From an uncultured Lachnospiraceae bacterium (GTDB lineage Bacteria; Bacillota; Clostridia; Lachnospirales; Lachnospiraceae), in assembly GCA_934364805.1 (NCBI GenBank), contig CAKRMH010000008.1, positions 62,001 to 126,000 of the forward strand: 64,000 nt of DNA, read 5' to 3'. The stretch's first letter is position 1, and each line of letters begins with the position of its first letter. The notes under the pieces were generated by a model. The model did no database searches, had not been told where the DNA came from, and saw only the letters and a program-made list of their open reading frames with translations. The translations under genes were made by a program, and so were the position numbers. Shown here piece by piece: positions 1 through 7,697 of the stretch.

Positions 1-48
1 TTTCAAGTCAGCTAAAACAAAGATCGGATGCAGAAACTTGATAATTCA

Positions 49-611
49 GTTTGAGAGTCTTGTTAATACAGAAGATTGTAAAACAGGAGAGCAAAAGCGT
101 TGTAGATTCGGTATGTTTGAGAGTCTTGTTAATACAGAAGATTGTAAAACTTGTTATGTACCCAAGAATGCAGTTGTAGAGTTTGAGAGTCTTGTTAATA
201 CAGAAGATTGTAAAACGAGGATTCTCCGGTTTATGGATTCAAAGAAGTTTGAGAGTCTTGTTAATACAGAAGATTGTAAAACGGGATTTTGCAGATCAGA
301 TCATCAGTCAGAGTTTGAGAGTCTTGTTAATACAGAAGATTGTAAAACCAGATGGTACCGTAGTAGACCATGTGCCTGGTTTGAGAGTCTTGTTAATACA
401 GAAGATTGTAAAACTAGACGGAGTGGCAGCGTACCTGCAGGATGTTTGAGAGTCTTGTTAATACAGAAGATTGTAAAACGAAGAATCGCACCGAATGGGA
501 TTTGGGAAGGTTTGAGAGTCTTGTTAATACAGAAGATTGTAAAACTTATACTTGCATAATAATGTCGCATCATATGTTTGAGAGTCTTGTTAATACAGAA
601 GAATATAAAAC
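49..611 (+). CRISPR. Type II-like CRISPR array, 9 repeats, 8 spacers
   Basis: Nine 36-bp repeats start at 49, 115, 181, 247, 313, 379, 444, 510 and 576. The repeat begins GTTTGAGAGTCTTG and ends ATTGTAAAAC. The first eight copies are identical; the ninth (576-611) has two changes near its 3' end, which marks it as the trailer end. Spacers are 30 bp, except the sixth, which is 29 bp (415-443). All eight are different from each other. The GTTTNAGAG start, AAAAC end and 36/30 geometry are typical of type II (Cas9) arrays, known from family knowledge. The direction is inferred from the degenerate last repeat: leader and newest spacers to the left, outside or at the window edge. No cas gene follows within 64 kb, so cas9, if present, must lie to the left. 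Confidence 0.97.
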
Positions 612-813
612 GATTTCTGAGTGATAACACTTCTGGAGTCAGTTTGGTTTTGAGGGAGTGTTTGGTAGAAGGACGGTTATAGAGCTTTCTGAGCGAAAAC
701 AATATAAATTAAAGAAATAAGCGAAAATAAATGAATCTCATCGTATGAGAATGCATAAAATGAGGCAAATTGAAGGTAACAAAGGCATAAAATGCCGGAT
801 TAGGAGGAATCAT
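612..813. other. Intergenic region between CRISPR array and amidohydrolase
   Basis: This stretch has no gene I can support. Exactly one spacer length (30 bp) after the last repeat, at 642, the sequence reads GTTTG and then diverges from the repeat, so it may be a decayed repeat or chance. Two short palindromes occur: TCTCAT-CGT-ATGAGA at 736-750 and a GGCAT/ATGCC pair near 785-797. No convincing -35/-10 pair was found. A strong ribosome binding site, TAGGAGGAAT, sits at 801-810 just before the ATG at 814. Confidence 0.5.
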
Positions 814-1992
814 ATGGATTTTTATAAGAGAGCGGTGGAGTTAAAAGACGAAACCATTGAAAACCGCAGATATATTCATAAAAATGCTGAGACAGGCTTA
901 AAACTGCCAAAGACAAAGGCATATGTTATGGACAAGCTGAAAGAGTACGGGTTAGAACCGGAAGAATGTGGGGAAGGAGTAACCGCATTGCTTGGAAAAG
1001 GCGGGAAGGTACTTCTTCTCAGGGCTGATATGGACGCACTTCCGATGCCAGAGCAAAGTGGGGAGAGCTTTGCCTGTCCGACGGGCGAGGCCGCCCATGC
1101 ATGTGGACATGACTTTCATGCTGCAATGCTGCTGACAGCTGCGAGAATGTTAAAGGAGAATGAGGGACTGCTCGATGGAACAGTCAAATTTATGTTCCAG
1201 CCGGCAGAAGAGACATTCGAGGGAAGCAAGAATATGATCGAGCACGGCATATTGGACAATCCCAAAGTTGATGCTGCACTTGCATACCATGTTTCACCGG
1301 GAAAGATGCCGGTAGGCCTTTATATGTACAATGATAAAGATACAATGATGTACTCGGTGGACGGATTTAAGATCACGATTACCGGAAAAGGTTCGCATGG
1401 CGCTTATCCTCATGCCGGGGTAGATCCGATCAATATCGGAGTGCATATCCACCTTGCCTTACAGGAACTGATTGCCAGAGAATGTGATCCATCGCATGCG
1501 TGTGTTCTTACGATCGGACAGTTCCAGGCTGGTACAGCGGCAAATATTATTCCGGATACTGCGGTACTTCAGGGAACGATACGTACGAATAATACGGATG
1601 CAAGAGAACTTCTTGTGCGCAGAATGAAAGAAGTCGCAGAAAAAACAGCAGAAGTATACAATGGATCAGCGCAGATTGAGATGATCTCGGAAGTACCGCC
1701 GCTGATCTGCGATGGGGAGATGACAGATGAGATCGTCGGCTATATGAAGGAGATGAACATTCCGGGCCTTACCCCGTATCCGGGCATTTCTGCAAGCGCA
1801 TCGGAGGATTTTGCGGTGGTTGCAGAGAAAGTACCAAGTACATTTATGTATCTTTCTGCTGGCTATCAGGATGAGAGAGGAGCTTATCCGGCACATCATC
1901 CAAAGGTGCAGTTTAATGAGGATGTGTGCCCGATCGGGTCAGCATGTCTTGCACATAGCGCAGTGCGCTGGCTGGCAGCACATAAAGAATAG
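814..1992 (+). CDS. M20D family metallo-amidohydrolase (N-acyl-amino-acid hydrolase type)
   Basis: A 392-residue cytoplasmic zinc/manganese-type amidohydrolase of the M20D (hippurate / N-acyl-L-amino-acid / indole-acetyl-amino-acid hydrolase) family. The metal ligands of the family are visible: HACGHD (Cys97, His99), the PAEE motif (Glu132-Glu133), His159 in AYHVSPG, and a C-terminal HHP motif (His361-362). RADMDALP near residue 70 is the family's first core motif. The start is the ATG at 814, behind AGGAGG; an in-frame ATG at 745 would add 23 unlikely residues and lacks a good site. An MFS transporter gene follows after 48 bp, so the pair probably takes up or expels an acylated amino acid or its product; the substrate cannot be read from the sequence. 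N-acetyl-diaminopimelate deacetylase is a relative, but no dap genes are nearby. Confidence 0.9.
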   Translation: MDFYKRAVELKDETIENRRYIHKNAETGLKLPKTKAYVMDKLKEYGLEPEECGEGVTALLGKGGKVLLLRADMDALPMPEQSGESFACPTGEAAHACGHDFHAAMLLTAARMLKENEGLLDGTVKFMFQPAEETFEGSKNMIEHGILDNPKVDAALAYHVSPGKMPVGLYMYNDKDTMMYSVDGFKITITGKGSHGAYPHAGVDPINIGVHIHLALQELIARECDPSHACVLTIGQFQAGTAANIIPDTAVLQGTIRTNNTDARELLVRRMKEVAEKTAEVYNGSAQIEMISEVPPLICDGEMTDEIVGYMKEMNIPGLTPYPGISASASEDFAVVAEKVPSTFMYLSAGYQDERGAYPAHHPKVQFNEDVCPIGSACLAHSAVRWLAAHKE

Positions 1993-2040
1993 TAAAGCAG
2001 TTATGGAAATGGATAAAAGCATAAGATAAGGAGCGGAAGT

Positions 2041-3477
2041 ATGGAACAAAAGAATGGACAGACAGCAGCAATTGTACTGCCTGAAGCAAAAAAGAAATGT
2101 GTACAGATTGGGTGTGTTTTCCTGATGCTGTCGGTTGCAATGTACGGACTTGTATTTGCAACGCTGACAGCACCGATTCTGGAAAACGTGGATGCAATGG
2201 GATATGTGGGACTGTTTTCTATTTTTGGAGCAGTCGGAGTATCGATCATGACTCCGATTGGTGGAAAACTTGGAGATTTGATCGGACGGCGGAATATTGT
2301 CGTGATTCCAGGAATTCTGTGTGCAGTATGCGGAATTGCATTTGCATTTGTGCATGCACTGGCACCGCTTATGATACTTCGGCTTCTGATCGGACTGGCA
2401 CAGGGCGCTTTTACGGCAGCACCCTATATTATCGTCGGACTGATCAATGAGAAAAAGGACGTTCCGAAGGCTATGGGATTTCTTGCAGCATCCATCTCAG
2501 TCGGAGGGTTTGCAGGAAGTATTATTGCTGGAGTACTGACTGATATGGGACTGCTTCCGGCTGCGATCATTATGCCGGCTATTCCGCTTCTGATCGGAGT
2601 GGTACTCATCGGATGCAATCTTCCCAACCAGAAAAAAGAAGGGAAGGTTATGATCGATGGGTGGGGAATGGTTACACTGGTGATCGCACTCTGTGGAATC
2701 CTGCTTGCACTCAATTTTGGTTCTTCGCTGGGATTTGGACATCCGGCAATCCTTGCAGGATTTGTGATCGGAATTGCAGCATTGTTGTTATTTATTTATG
2801 TGGAAGGAAAGGTAAAGGAACCGCTTATTCCGCTTCGCCTTTTCAAAAATAAAAATTATACGATACTGCTTCTCATCGGCCTGATCTGTTATTTCTATCA
2901 GAATGCAATGAATATCTATGCTCCGATCGGTGCGATGCAGGTAATTGGAACTTCGGCAGGTACAGCAGGGGCACTTCAGATGCCGAGAATGCTTCTTACA
3001 ATCGTGCTTCCGGCATTTGCAGGAGCATGGGTTGGAAAAAACAGCAGGAATGCATGGAAGTCAATGGTGATCGGCACCGCATTGGTAGTCATTCCGATGG
3101 CAGTTATGGGATTTACAACACCGGAAACAAATATAGCAGTTTACTTTGTGGCGCTTACCGTAACTGGCGTTGCAGAGAGTTTCCGGGCAGTTTCCATCAC
3201 GCCGTCTGCACAGGCGATGCTGACGCCGGAAGATATGGGGATTGGAACAGCGCTTGTGAATTTTGCCAATTCGCTGGCGGGAACGTTATCGGCAGCAGCG
3301 TATGCAGTTGCATATAATGTCTGTACAGCAGAGAATCCGGAAAACAAAGTATATATGCAGAATGGAGTCAATGCAGTATTCTGGACGGCTGCAATCGTGA
3401 CCTTGATCGGGCTGATCCTGGTACTTACAGTGGTACGATCTTCGATGGTACGTGGGAAAAATCAGGAGGAAGTGTAA
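2041..3477 (+). CDS. MFS transporter (DHA2/EmrB-QacA-like)
   Basis: A 478-residue polytopic inner-membrane protein of the major facilitator superfamily. A short cytoplasmic N-terminus (about 20 residues) is followed by regularly spaced hydrophobic helices to the C-terminus. Their number fits 12 to 14 segments. The MFS motif A, GGKLGDLIGRR, lies at residues 74-84 between the second and third helices. It starts at an ATG behind AAGGAG. It lies 48 bp behind the amidohydrolase and overlaps the following metal-binding gene by one base (TAATG), so the three genes form an operon. The family mostly exports drugs or metabolites by proton antiport; here the partner enzyme suggests a small acylated amino acid or its product, which is inference. 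Confidence 0.88.
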   Translation: MEQKNGQTAAIVLPEAKKKCVQIGCVFLMLSVAMYGLVFATLTAPILENVDAMGYVGLFSIFGAVGVSIMTPIGGKLGDLIGRRNIVVIPGILCAVCGIAFAFVHALAPLMILRLLIGLAQGAFTAAPYIIVGLINEKKDVPKAMGFLAASISVGGFAGSIIAGVLTDMGLLPAAIIMPAIPLLIGVVLIGCNLPNQKKEGKVMIDGWGMVTLVIALCGILLALNFGSSLGFGHPAILAGFVIGIAALLLFIYVEGKVKEPLIPLRLFKNKNYTILLLIGLICYFYQNAMNIYAPIGAMQVIGTSAGTAGALQMPRMLLTIVLPAFAGAWVGKNSRNAWKSMVIGTALVVIPMAVMGFTTPETNIAVYFVALTVTGVAESFRAVSITPSAQAMLTPEDMGIGTALVNFANSLAGTLSAAAYAVAYNVCTAENPENKVYMQNGVNAVFWTAAIVTLIGLILVLTVVRSSMVRGKNQEEV

Positions 3478-3737
3478 TGATAAAGACAGTATTAAAAATT
3501 AACGGCATGATGTGTGGCATGTGTGAGTCTCATATGAATGATCTGATCCGTAAGAATTTCAAGGTGGACAAAGTGAATTCTTCCGCTTCGGATGGCGAGA
3601 CGGTGATCATCAGTGAAGAACCGATCGATATTCCTTGGGCGAAGAAACAGATCAAAGAGATCGGATATGAACTGGTTTCTTATGAGAGTGAACCATACGA
3701 GAAGAAAAAAGGATTTTTCCATTTTGGAAAGAAATAG
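3477..3737 (+). CDS. Small heavy-metal-associated (HMA) domain protein
   Basis: An 86-residue cytoplasmic protein with a ferredoxin-like HMA fold. The metal-binding loop is GMMCGMCESH at residues 10-19, giving the CxxC pair Cys13/Cys16. The end is a basic, aromatic tail (KKKGFFHFGKK). Its ATG overlaps the stop of the MFS gene (TAATG), so translation is probably coupled. HMA proteins bind Cu(I) or other soft metals and hand them to P-type ATPases or regulators, but no copper ATPase is in the window. Its link with an amidohydrolase and a transporter is unexplained. A strong terminator follows. Confidence 0.85.
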   Translation: MIKTVLKINGMMCGMCESHMNDLIRKNFKVDKVNSSASDGETVIISEEPIDIPWAKKQIKEIGYELVSYESEPYEKKKGFFHFGKK

Positions 3738-3750
3738 ATCAGGAATCAAT

Positions 3751-3795
3751 GAAAATCCCGGGCAGTCAAAAAAAGCTGCCCGGGATTTTCATTTG
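3751..3795. terminator. Strong intrinsic terminator after HMA gene
   Basis: A perfect 15-bp stem, GAAAATCCCGGGCAG (3751-3765) with its complement at 3776-3790, closed by a 10-nt loop rich in A. A-rich and T-rich sides suggest it could work on both strands. It ends the amidohydrolase operon. Confidence 0.9.
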
Positions 3796-3853
3796 TTAAG
3801 GATTATTTTATAATTTATTTTGTATAGTATCAGCAGATGAAAGGAGAGAACAG

Positions 3854-6241
3854 ATGTATTTCAAAATTTTAAAGAAAGATCTGAAAAGAAAAAAGACAAT
3901 GAATCTCATTCTGCTGATCTTTATTCTGCTTGCGACCATGTTTGTGGCGGGCAGTCTGAATATGGCAGTTACCGTGATGAACGGAACGAATTATTTTTTT
4001 GAAGAAGCAGGGATTGGAGATTATCTGATACTTACCATGCGTGGGAGTGTAGATGCAGACAAGTCCAATGAGGAAGCAATCGCACATTTTCTGCAGGAAG
4101 ATTCTTACGTAGATCAGTACTCGCAGGATGAACAGCTTTTTCTTATGAAAAAGGATATCTTAAAACCGGATAACAAACAGGTGGATTCGAATACATCAAT
4201 CCTGTTAAGCAGTTATAATATCCACCAGCAGTATTTTTTTGACAGTGCCAATCAGAAAATTACACATATGGATAATGGAACGGTGTATCTGCCGCTTTCA
4301 TTTATGACGGAAAACAATCTGGAAGCAGGGGACGAGATTACGCTTCATACAGAGAATGGTTTTGAAAAAAAGCTGAAAATAGAAGGGAATGTGAAGGATG
4401 CATTTCTAGGATCGGATATGATGGGAAACGCACGTCTTGTTGTAAGTGATGCTGATTTTGCGGATATCTATGACAATGGCGGACTTTCATGCAGCACCTG
4501 TTTTTCGGTCAGGACGGATCATCTGGAAGAATTTCAGCAGGATTATTTCGATCTTGGAACTACGCAGGTGTTTTCCGGAAATCAATCATTGATCAAGACA
4601 ACCTATATCATGGATCTTGTGATCGCAGGAATTCTGCTTATGGTAAGTTTCTGCCTGGTTATCATCTCCGGAGTGATGCTGAAATTTATCATTACGTTTA
4701 CCGTCAATGAGGATTATAAGGAAATCGGTATTATGAAAGCGATCGGATTAAACAATTCTTCCATCCGAAAGCTTTATACGGTCAAATATCTGATGCTGGC
4801 GATCATCGGAGCAGCAATTGGATTTGCGGCGGCAGTTCCATTCAGCAGTCAGATGCTGGCACAGGTGACACAGAATATGCTGATTAAAAATGGAACGGGC
4901 AACGTATGCCTGCAGTTTGTTGTGAGTGCGGTCATGGCATGCGTGATCACAGCTCTGGCTTATCATTCCACAGGAAAATTAAAAAAGCTTTCGCCAACGG
5001 ATGCGATCCGAAGCGGAAACAGTGGAGAACGTTTTAAAAGAAAAGGATTGCTGTCGCTTAGGAAGACACACCTGAATACAACGACATTTCTTGCATGCAA
5101 TGATATATATAATGAATTAAAGCGGTTTATTCCGTTATTCTGTACTGGAATCGTGGGAATCTGGCTGATCGCAATGTCAGTAAATTCGCTGAATACATTA
5201 TCTTCGGACAGTGTGAATAAATGGTTTTCCATGATCGTCAGTGATGTGTGGATCGCTGATGATGAAATAGTGACCGAGTGTACCTTAAACGGAAGTGATC
5301 AGAAAACAGAAGCTATGCTGGATCAGATCAAAGATCATCTGGAAGATAACGGCGTTGATGTGGACCGTGTATATCTGGAAGTTATGTTCCGCTATAAAGT
5401 GCATAAAGGAGAGAAAAGTTTCAGTACAATTGCATTCCGCGGATATCATACAAGTGCCGATGAGTATGCATATGAAGAGGGGGTTCCGCCGAAATATGCG
5501 AATGAGATCGCACTTTCGGAGGTCACTGCAAAGAATATTGATGCGCAGGTCGGAGATACGGTTACGATTCCGATGGATGGAGAAGACCAGCAGTTTCTCG
5601 TGACGGCACTCTATCAGAGTATGAACAATCTCGGGGAAGGAATCCGTTTTTCGGAGAATTGTCAGATGGACTATGCTGCGATATCTGGCGGCTTTGGAGT
5701 ACAGATCGATTTTGATCATAATCTGACGGAGGAACAGAAAAAACAGGAGTTTGAAACCTGTAAGAAACTTTACACTGGCGTAAAAACAAACAGCGAATAT
5801 ATTTCCGATATGCTTGGCGGTCTGGAAGAACGAATGGAAGCACTGAAGTTTTTGATCCTATTTATTGTAGTGATCATAGTGGTTCTTGTGGTTGTTCTGA
5901 TGCAGAAAATGTTTTTGATACGGGAAAGAGGCGAGATCGCGATGTTAAAATCCATCGGTTTTACGAATCGGGCACTGATTTTTTGGCAGACAAAGAGAGT
6001 TACTTTTGTGCTTCTTGCCGGAATGATCGTGGGAATTCTGACAAGTACGCCTTTTTCCACATTTACGGCAGGAAACATATTTAAGATTATGGGGGCATCC
6101 AGAATACAGTTTGTCATTCAGCCGTTTGAAATTTATTTCTTATATCCATTCCTGGTGTTTGTATCCACGATTCTGGTGTGCATTCTGGTAATGCTTGGAA
6201 TACGGAAAATCACTATTCAGGATATGAACAACATTGAATAG
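3854..6241 (+). CDS. FtsX-type ABC transporter permease, two FtsX domains
   Basis: A 795-residue membrane protein with the duplicated layout of MacB/FtsX-type permeases. A first helix lies at about residues 15-37, then an extracytoplasmic domain to about 250, then three helices (about 255-370). A fifth helix (about 425-445), a second extracytoplasmic domain and three C-terminal helices (about 665-790) complete the repeat. Short EIGIMKAIG and EIAMLKSIG segments, typical of FtsX domains, follow the first helix of each bundle. It starts at an ATG behind AAGGAGAG. The ATPase, response regulator and kinase genes follow without gaps. Such permeases act by mechanotransmission on peptides or lipoproteins rather than by transporting a solute through a pore. 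The likely role is response to an antimicrobial peptide or envelope signal. It lacks the 10-helix BceB layout. Confidence 0.88.
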   Translation: MYFKILKKDLKRKKTMNLILLIFILLATMFVAGSLNMAVTVMNGTNYFFEEAGIGDYLILTMRGSVDADKSNEEAIAHFLQEDSYVDQYSQDEQLFLMKKDILKPDNKQVDSNTSILLSSYNIHQQYFFDSANQKITHMDNGTVYLPLSFMTENNLEAGDEITLHTENGFEKKLKIEGNVKDAFLGSDMMGNARLVVSDADFADIYDNGGLSCSTCFSVRTDHLEEFQQDYFDLGTTQVFSGNQSLIKTTYIMDLVIAGILLMVSFCLVIISGVMLKFIITFTVNEDYKEIGIMKAIGLNNSSIRKLYTVKYLMLAIIGAAIGFAAAVPFSSQMLAQVTQNMLIKNGTGNVCLQFVVSAVMACVITALAYHSTGKLKKLSPTDAIRSGNSGERFKRKGLLSLRKTHLNTTTFLACNDIYNELKRFIPLFCTGIVGIWLIAMSVNSLNTLSSDSVNKWFSMIVSDVWIADDEIVTECTLNGSDQKTEAMLDQIKDHLEDNGVDVDRVYLEVMFRYKVHKGEKSFSTIAFRGYHTSADEYAYEEGVPPKYANEIALSEVTAKNIDAQVGDTVTIPMDGEDQQFLVTALYQSMNNLGEGIRFSENCQMDYAAISGGFGVQIDFDHNLTEEQKKQEFETCKKLYTGVKTNSEYISDMLGGLEERMEALKFLILFIVVIIVVLVVVLMQKMFLIRERGEIAMLKSIGFTNRALIFWQTKRVTFVLLAGMIVGILTSTPFSTFTAGNIFKIMGASRIQFVIQPFEIYFLYPFLVFVSTILVCILVMLGIRKITIQDMNNIE

Positions 6242-6257
6242 CCGAAAGGAGATTATC

Positions 6258-7025
6258 ATGGCAGAAGTATTAAAGGTTACAAATTTGTGTAAAACCTATG
6301 TGATCAATAAAAGACAGAATAATATTTTGAAAAATGTATCGTTTTCTATCGAAGAGGGCGAAATGGTCGCTGTGATGGGACCATCAGGATCGGGAAAATC
6401 CACGCTTCTTTACAGCGTGTCCGGAATGGATCGTCCAACAGCGGGAGAGGTTATTTTAGCCGGAAAACGGATCTCGGACATGAAGGAACGGGATCTTGTG
6501 GATGTACGTCTGAATGAGATGGGATTCGTGTTCCAGCAGATGCATATGTTAAAAAATCTGAATATTGCAGACAATATCCTGCTTCCTGCTTATCAGGCAA
6601 AGACAAAAGGAAGAAGCCGCAAAGAAATCAATGAGTATGGAAGAAGTCTGATGCATAAATTATCCATCAGCGAAATTGCGGAAAACGACATTACGGAAGT
6701 ATCCGGCGGACAGCTTCAGAGGGCATGCATCTGCAGAAGTATGATCAATCATCCGAATATCCTTTTTGCGGATGAACCGACCGGAGCCTTAAACAGAGGG
6801 GCATCGGATGATGTCATGCGTGAAATGAACCGGTTAAATCAGGAAGGCACAACGATCATGCTCGTAACGCATGATATGAAAGTTGCTTCAAAATGCAGTA
6901 GAATTTTATATATCGTTGATGGTAATATAAAAGGAGAACTGTCTCTCGGCATGCTGGGAGACGAGAGTGAAGGAAAGGCCAGAGAGCGGAAAGTGGCAAA
7001 CTGGCTGGATGATATGGGATGGTAG
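6258..7025 (+). CDS. ABC transporter ATP-binding protein (MacB/LolD type)
   Basis: A 255-residue ATPase that pairs with the permease just upstream. Visible motifs are Walker A GPSGSGKST, Q-loop FVFQQMHM, signature VSGGQLQR, Walker B ILFADEPTGALN and switch histidine LVTHD. The DEPTGALN variant is typical of the LolD/MacB/BceA branch. The start chosen is the ATG at 6258 behind AAAGGAG; an in-frame ATG 24 bases earlier overlaps the permease gene and has a poorer site. A C-terminal tail of about 30 residues after the switch region is charged and of unknown role. It forms one operon with the permease and, 3 bases downstream, the response regulator. Confidence 0.92.
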   Translation: MAEVLKVTNLCKTYVINKRQNNILKNVSFSIEEGEMVAVMGPSGSGKSTLLYSVSGMDRPTAGEVILAGKRISDMKERDLVDVRLNEMGFVFQQMHMLKNLNIADNILLPAYQAKTKGRSRKEINEYGRSLMHKLSISEIAENDITEVSGGQLQRACICRSMINHPNILFADEPTGALNRGASDDVMREMNRLNQEGTTIMLVTHDMKVASKCSRILYIVDGNIKGELSLGMLGDESEGKARERKVANWLDDMGW

Positions 7026-7028
7026 AGA

Positions 7029-7697
7029 ATGGCAGATATCATTGTGGTGGAAGATAATGAAGAAATTGGAACACTTCTTTCGGATTTTCTGGAGGCAGAG
7101 GGATACGATACCTATCTTGCAGTAAGCGGAGAAGAGGCACTTGCGGTCTATGAGGACGAGGGCGCAAAGCTTGTTGTGCTTGATATCATGCTCCCTGGGA
7201 TGGATGGTTTTGCCATCTGCAGCCGAATCCGGGAAAAGGACAATACACCGATCATCATTGTCAGTGCCAAGGGTACAAAGGAAGACAAGTTAAACGGGCT
7301 GATGCTCGGTGCAGATGATTACATGGAAAAACCATATGATATCGACATTCTTCTTGCCAAGATCAATGGAATTTTTAAGAGAAAATATGGAGCAGATGAA
7401 CTGACAGACGGAGACATCCGCTTGAACCGGAGTGCGAGAACCGCATTTTTTAGGGATGACCCACTGGTGCTTACCGGCAAGGAGTTTGATCTGCTTTGTT
7501 ATCTGATCGAGAATAAGGGTAAAGTCCTTTCCAAAGAGCAGATTTTTAACGAGATCTGGGGCAATGATTCCGAGAGCGAATTACAGACGCTTACGGTTCA
7601 CATTAAGCGCCTTCGCGAAAAGCTGAAGGATGGTTCTGGTGGACAGGAGAGAATCGCAACCGTATGGGGCGTGGGGTATCGCTATGAAGAAATATAA
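7029..7697 (+). CDS. OmpR/PhoB-family response regulator
   Basis: A 222-residue DNA-binding response regulator. The receiver domain (1-120) has the acidic pair Glu8-Asp9, the phospho-acceptor Asp52 in VVLDIMLPG and Lys in KPYD. The winged-helix effector domain (about 130-222) ends with the usual TVWGVGYRYE. The gene starts 3 bases after the ATPase gene and overlaps the kinase gene by 14 bases. It most likely controls the ABC operon that contains it, as in other transporter-linked two-component systems; no operator was identified. Confidence 0.93.
   Translation: MADIIVVEDNEEIGTLLSDFLEAEGYDTYLAVSGEEALAVYEDEGAKLVVLDIMLPGMDGFAICSRIREKDNTPIIIVSAKGTKEDKLNGLMLGADDYMEKPYDIDILLAKINGIFKRKYGADELTDGDIRLNRSARTAFFRDDPLVLTGKEFDLLCYLIENKGKVLSKEQIFNEIWGNDSESELQTLTVHIKRLREKLKDGSGGQERIATVWGVGYRYEEI

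Noticed and set aside
38..624. Long reading frames with repeated FESLVNTEDCKT peptides
   Set aside because: They are translations of the CRISPR repeats; repeat plus spacer is 66 bp, a multiple of three, which keeps the frame open by geometry.
304..702. Minus-strand frame across the CRISPR array
   Set aside because: Same cause as above, read on the other strand; no ribosome binding site.
745..813. Upstream ATG for the amidohydrolase
   Set aside because: The added 23 residues are unlike the family, and the strong AGGAGG site serves the ATG at 814.
6234..6257. Earlier ATG for the ABC ATPase gene
   Set aside because: It lies within the permease gene and has a weaker ribosome binding site than the ATG at 6258.
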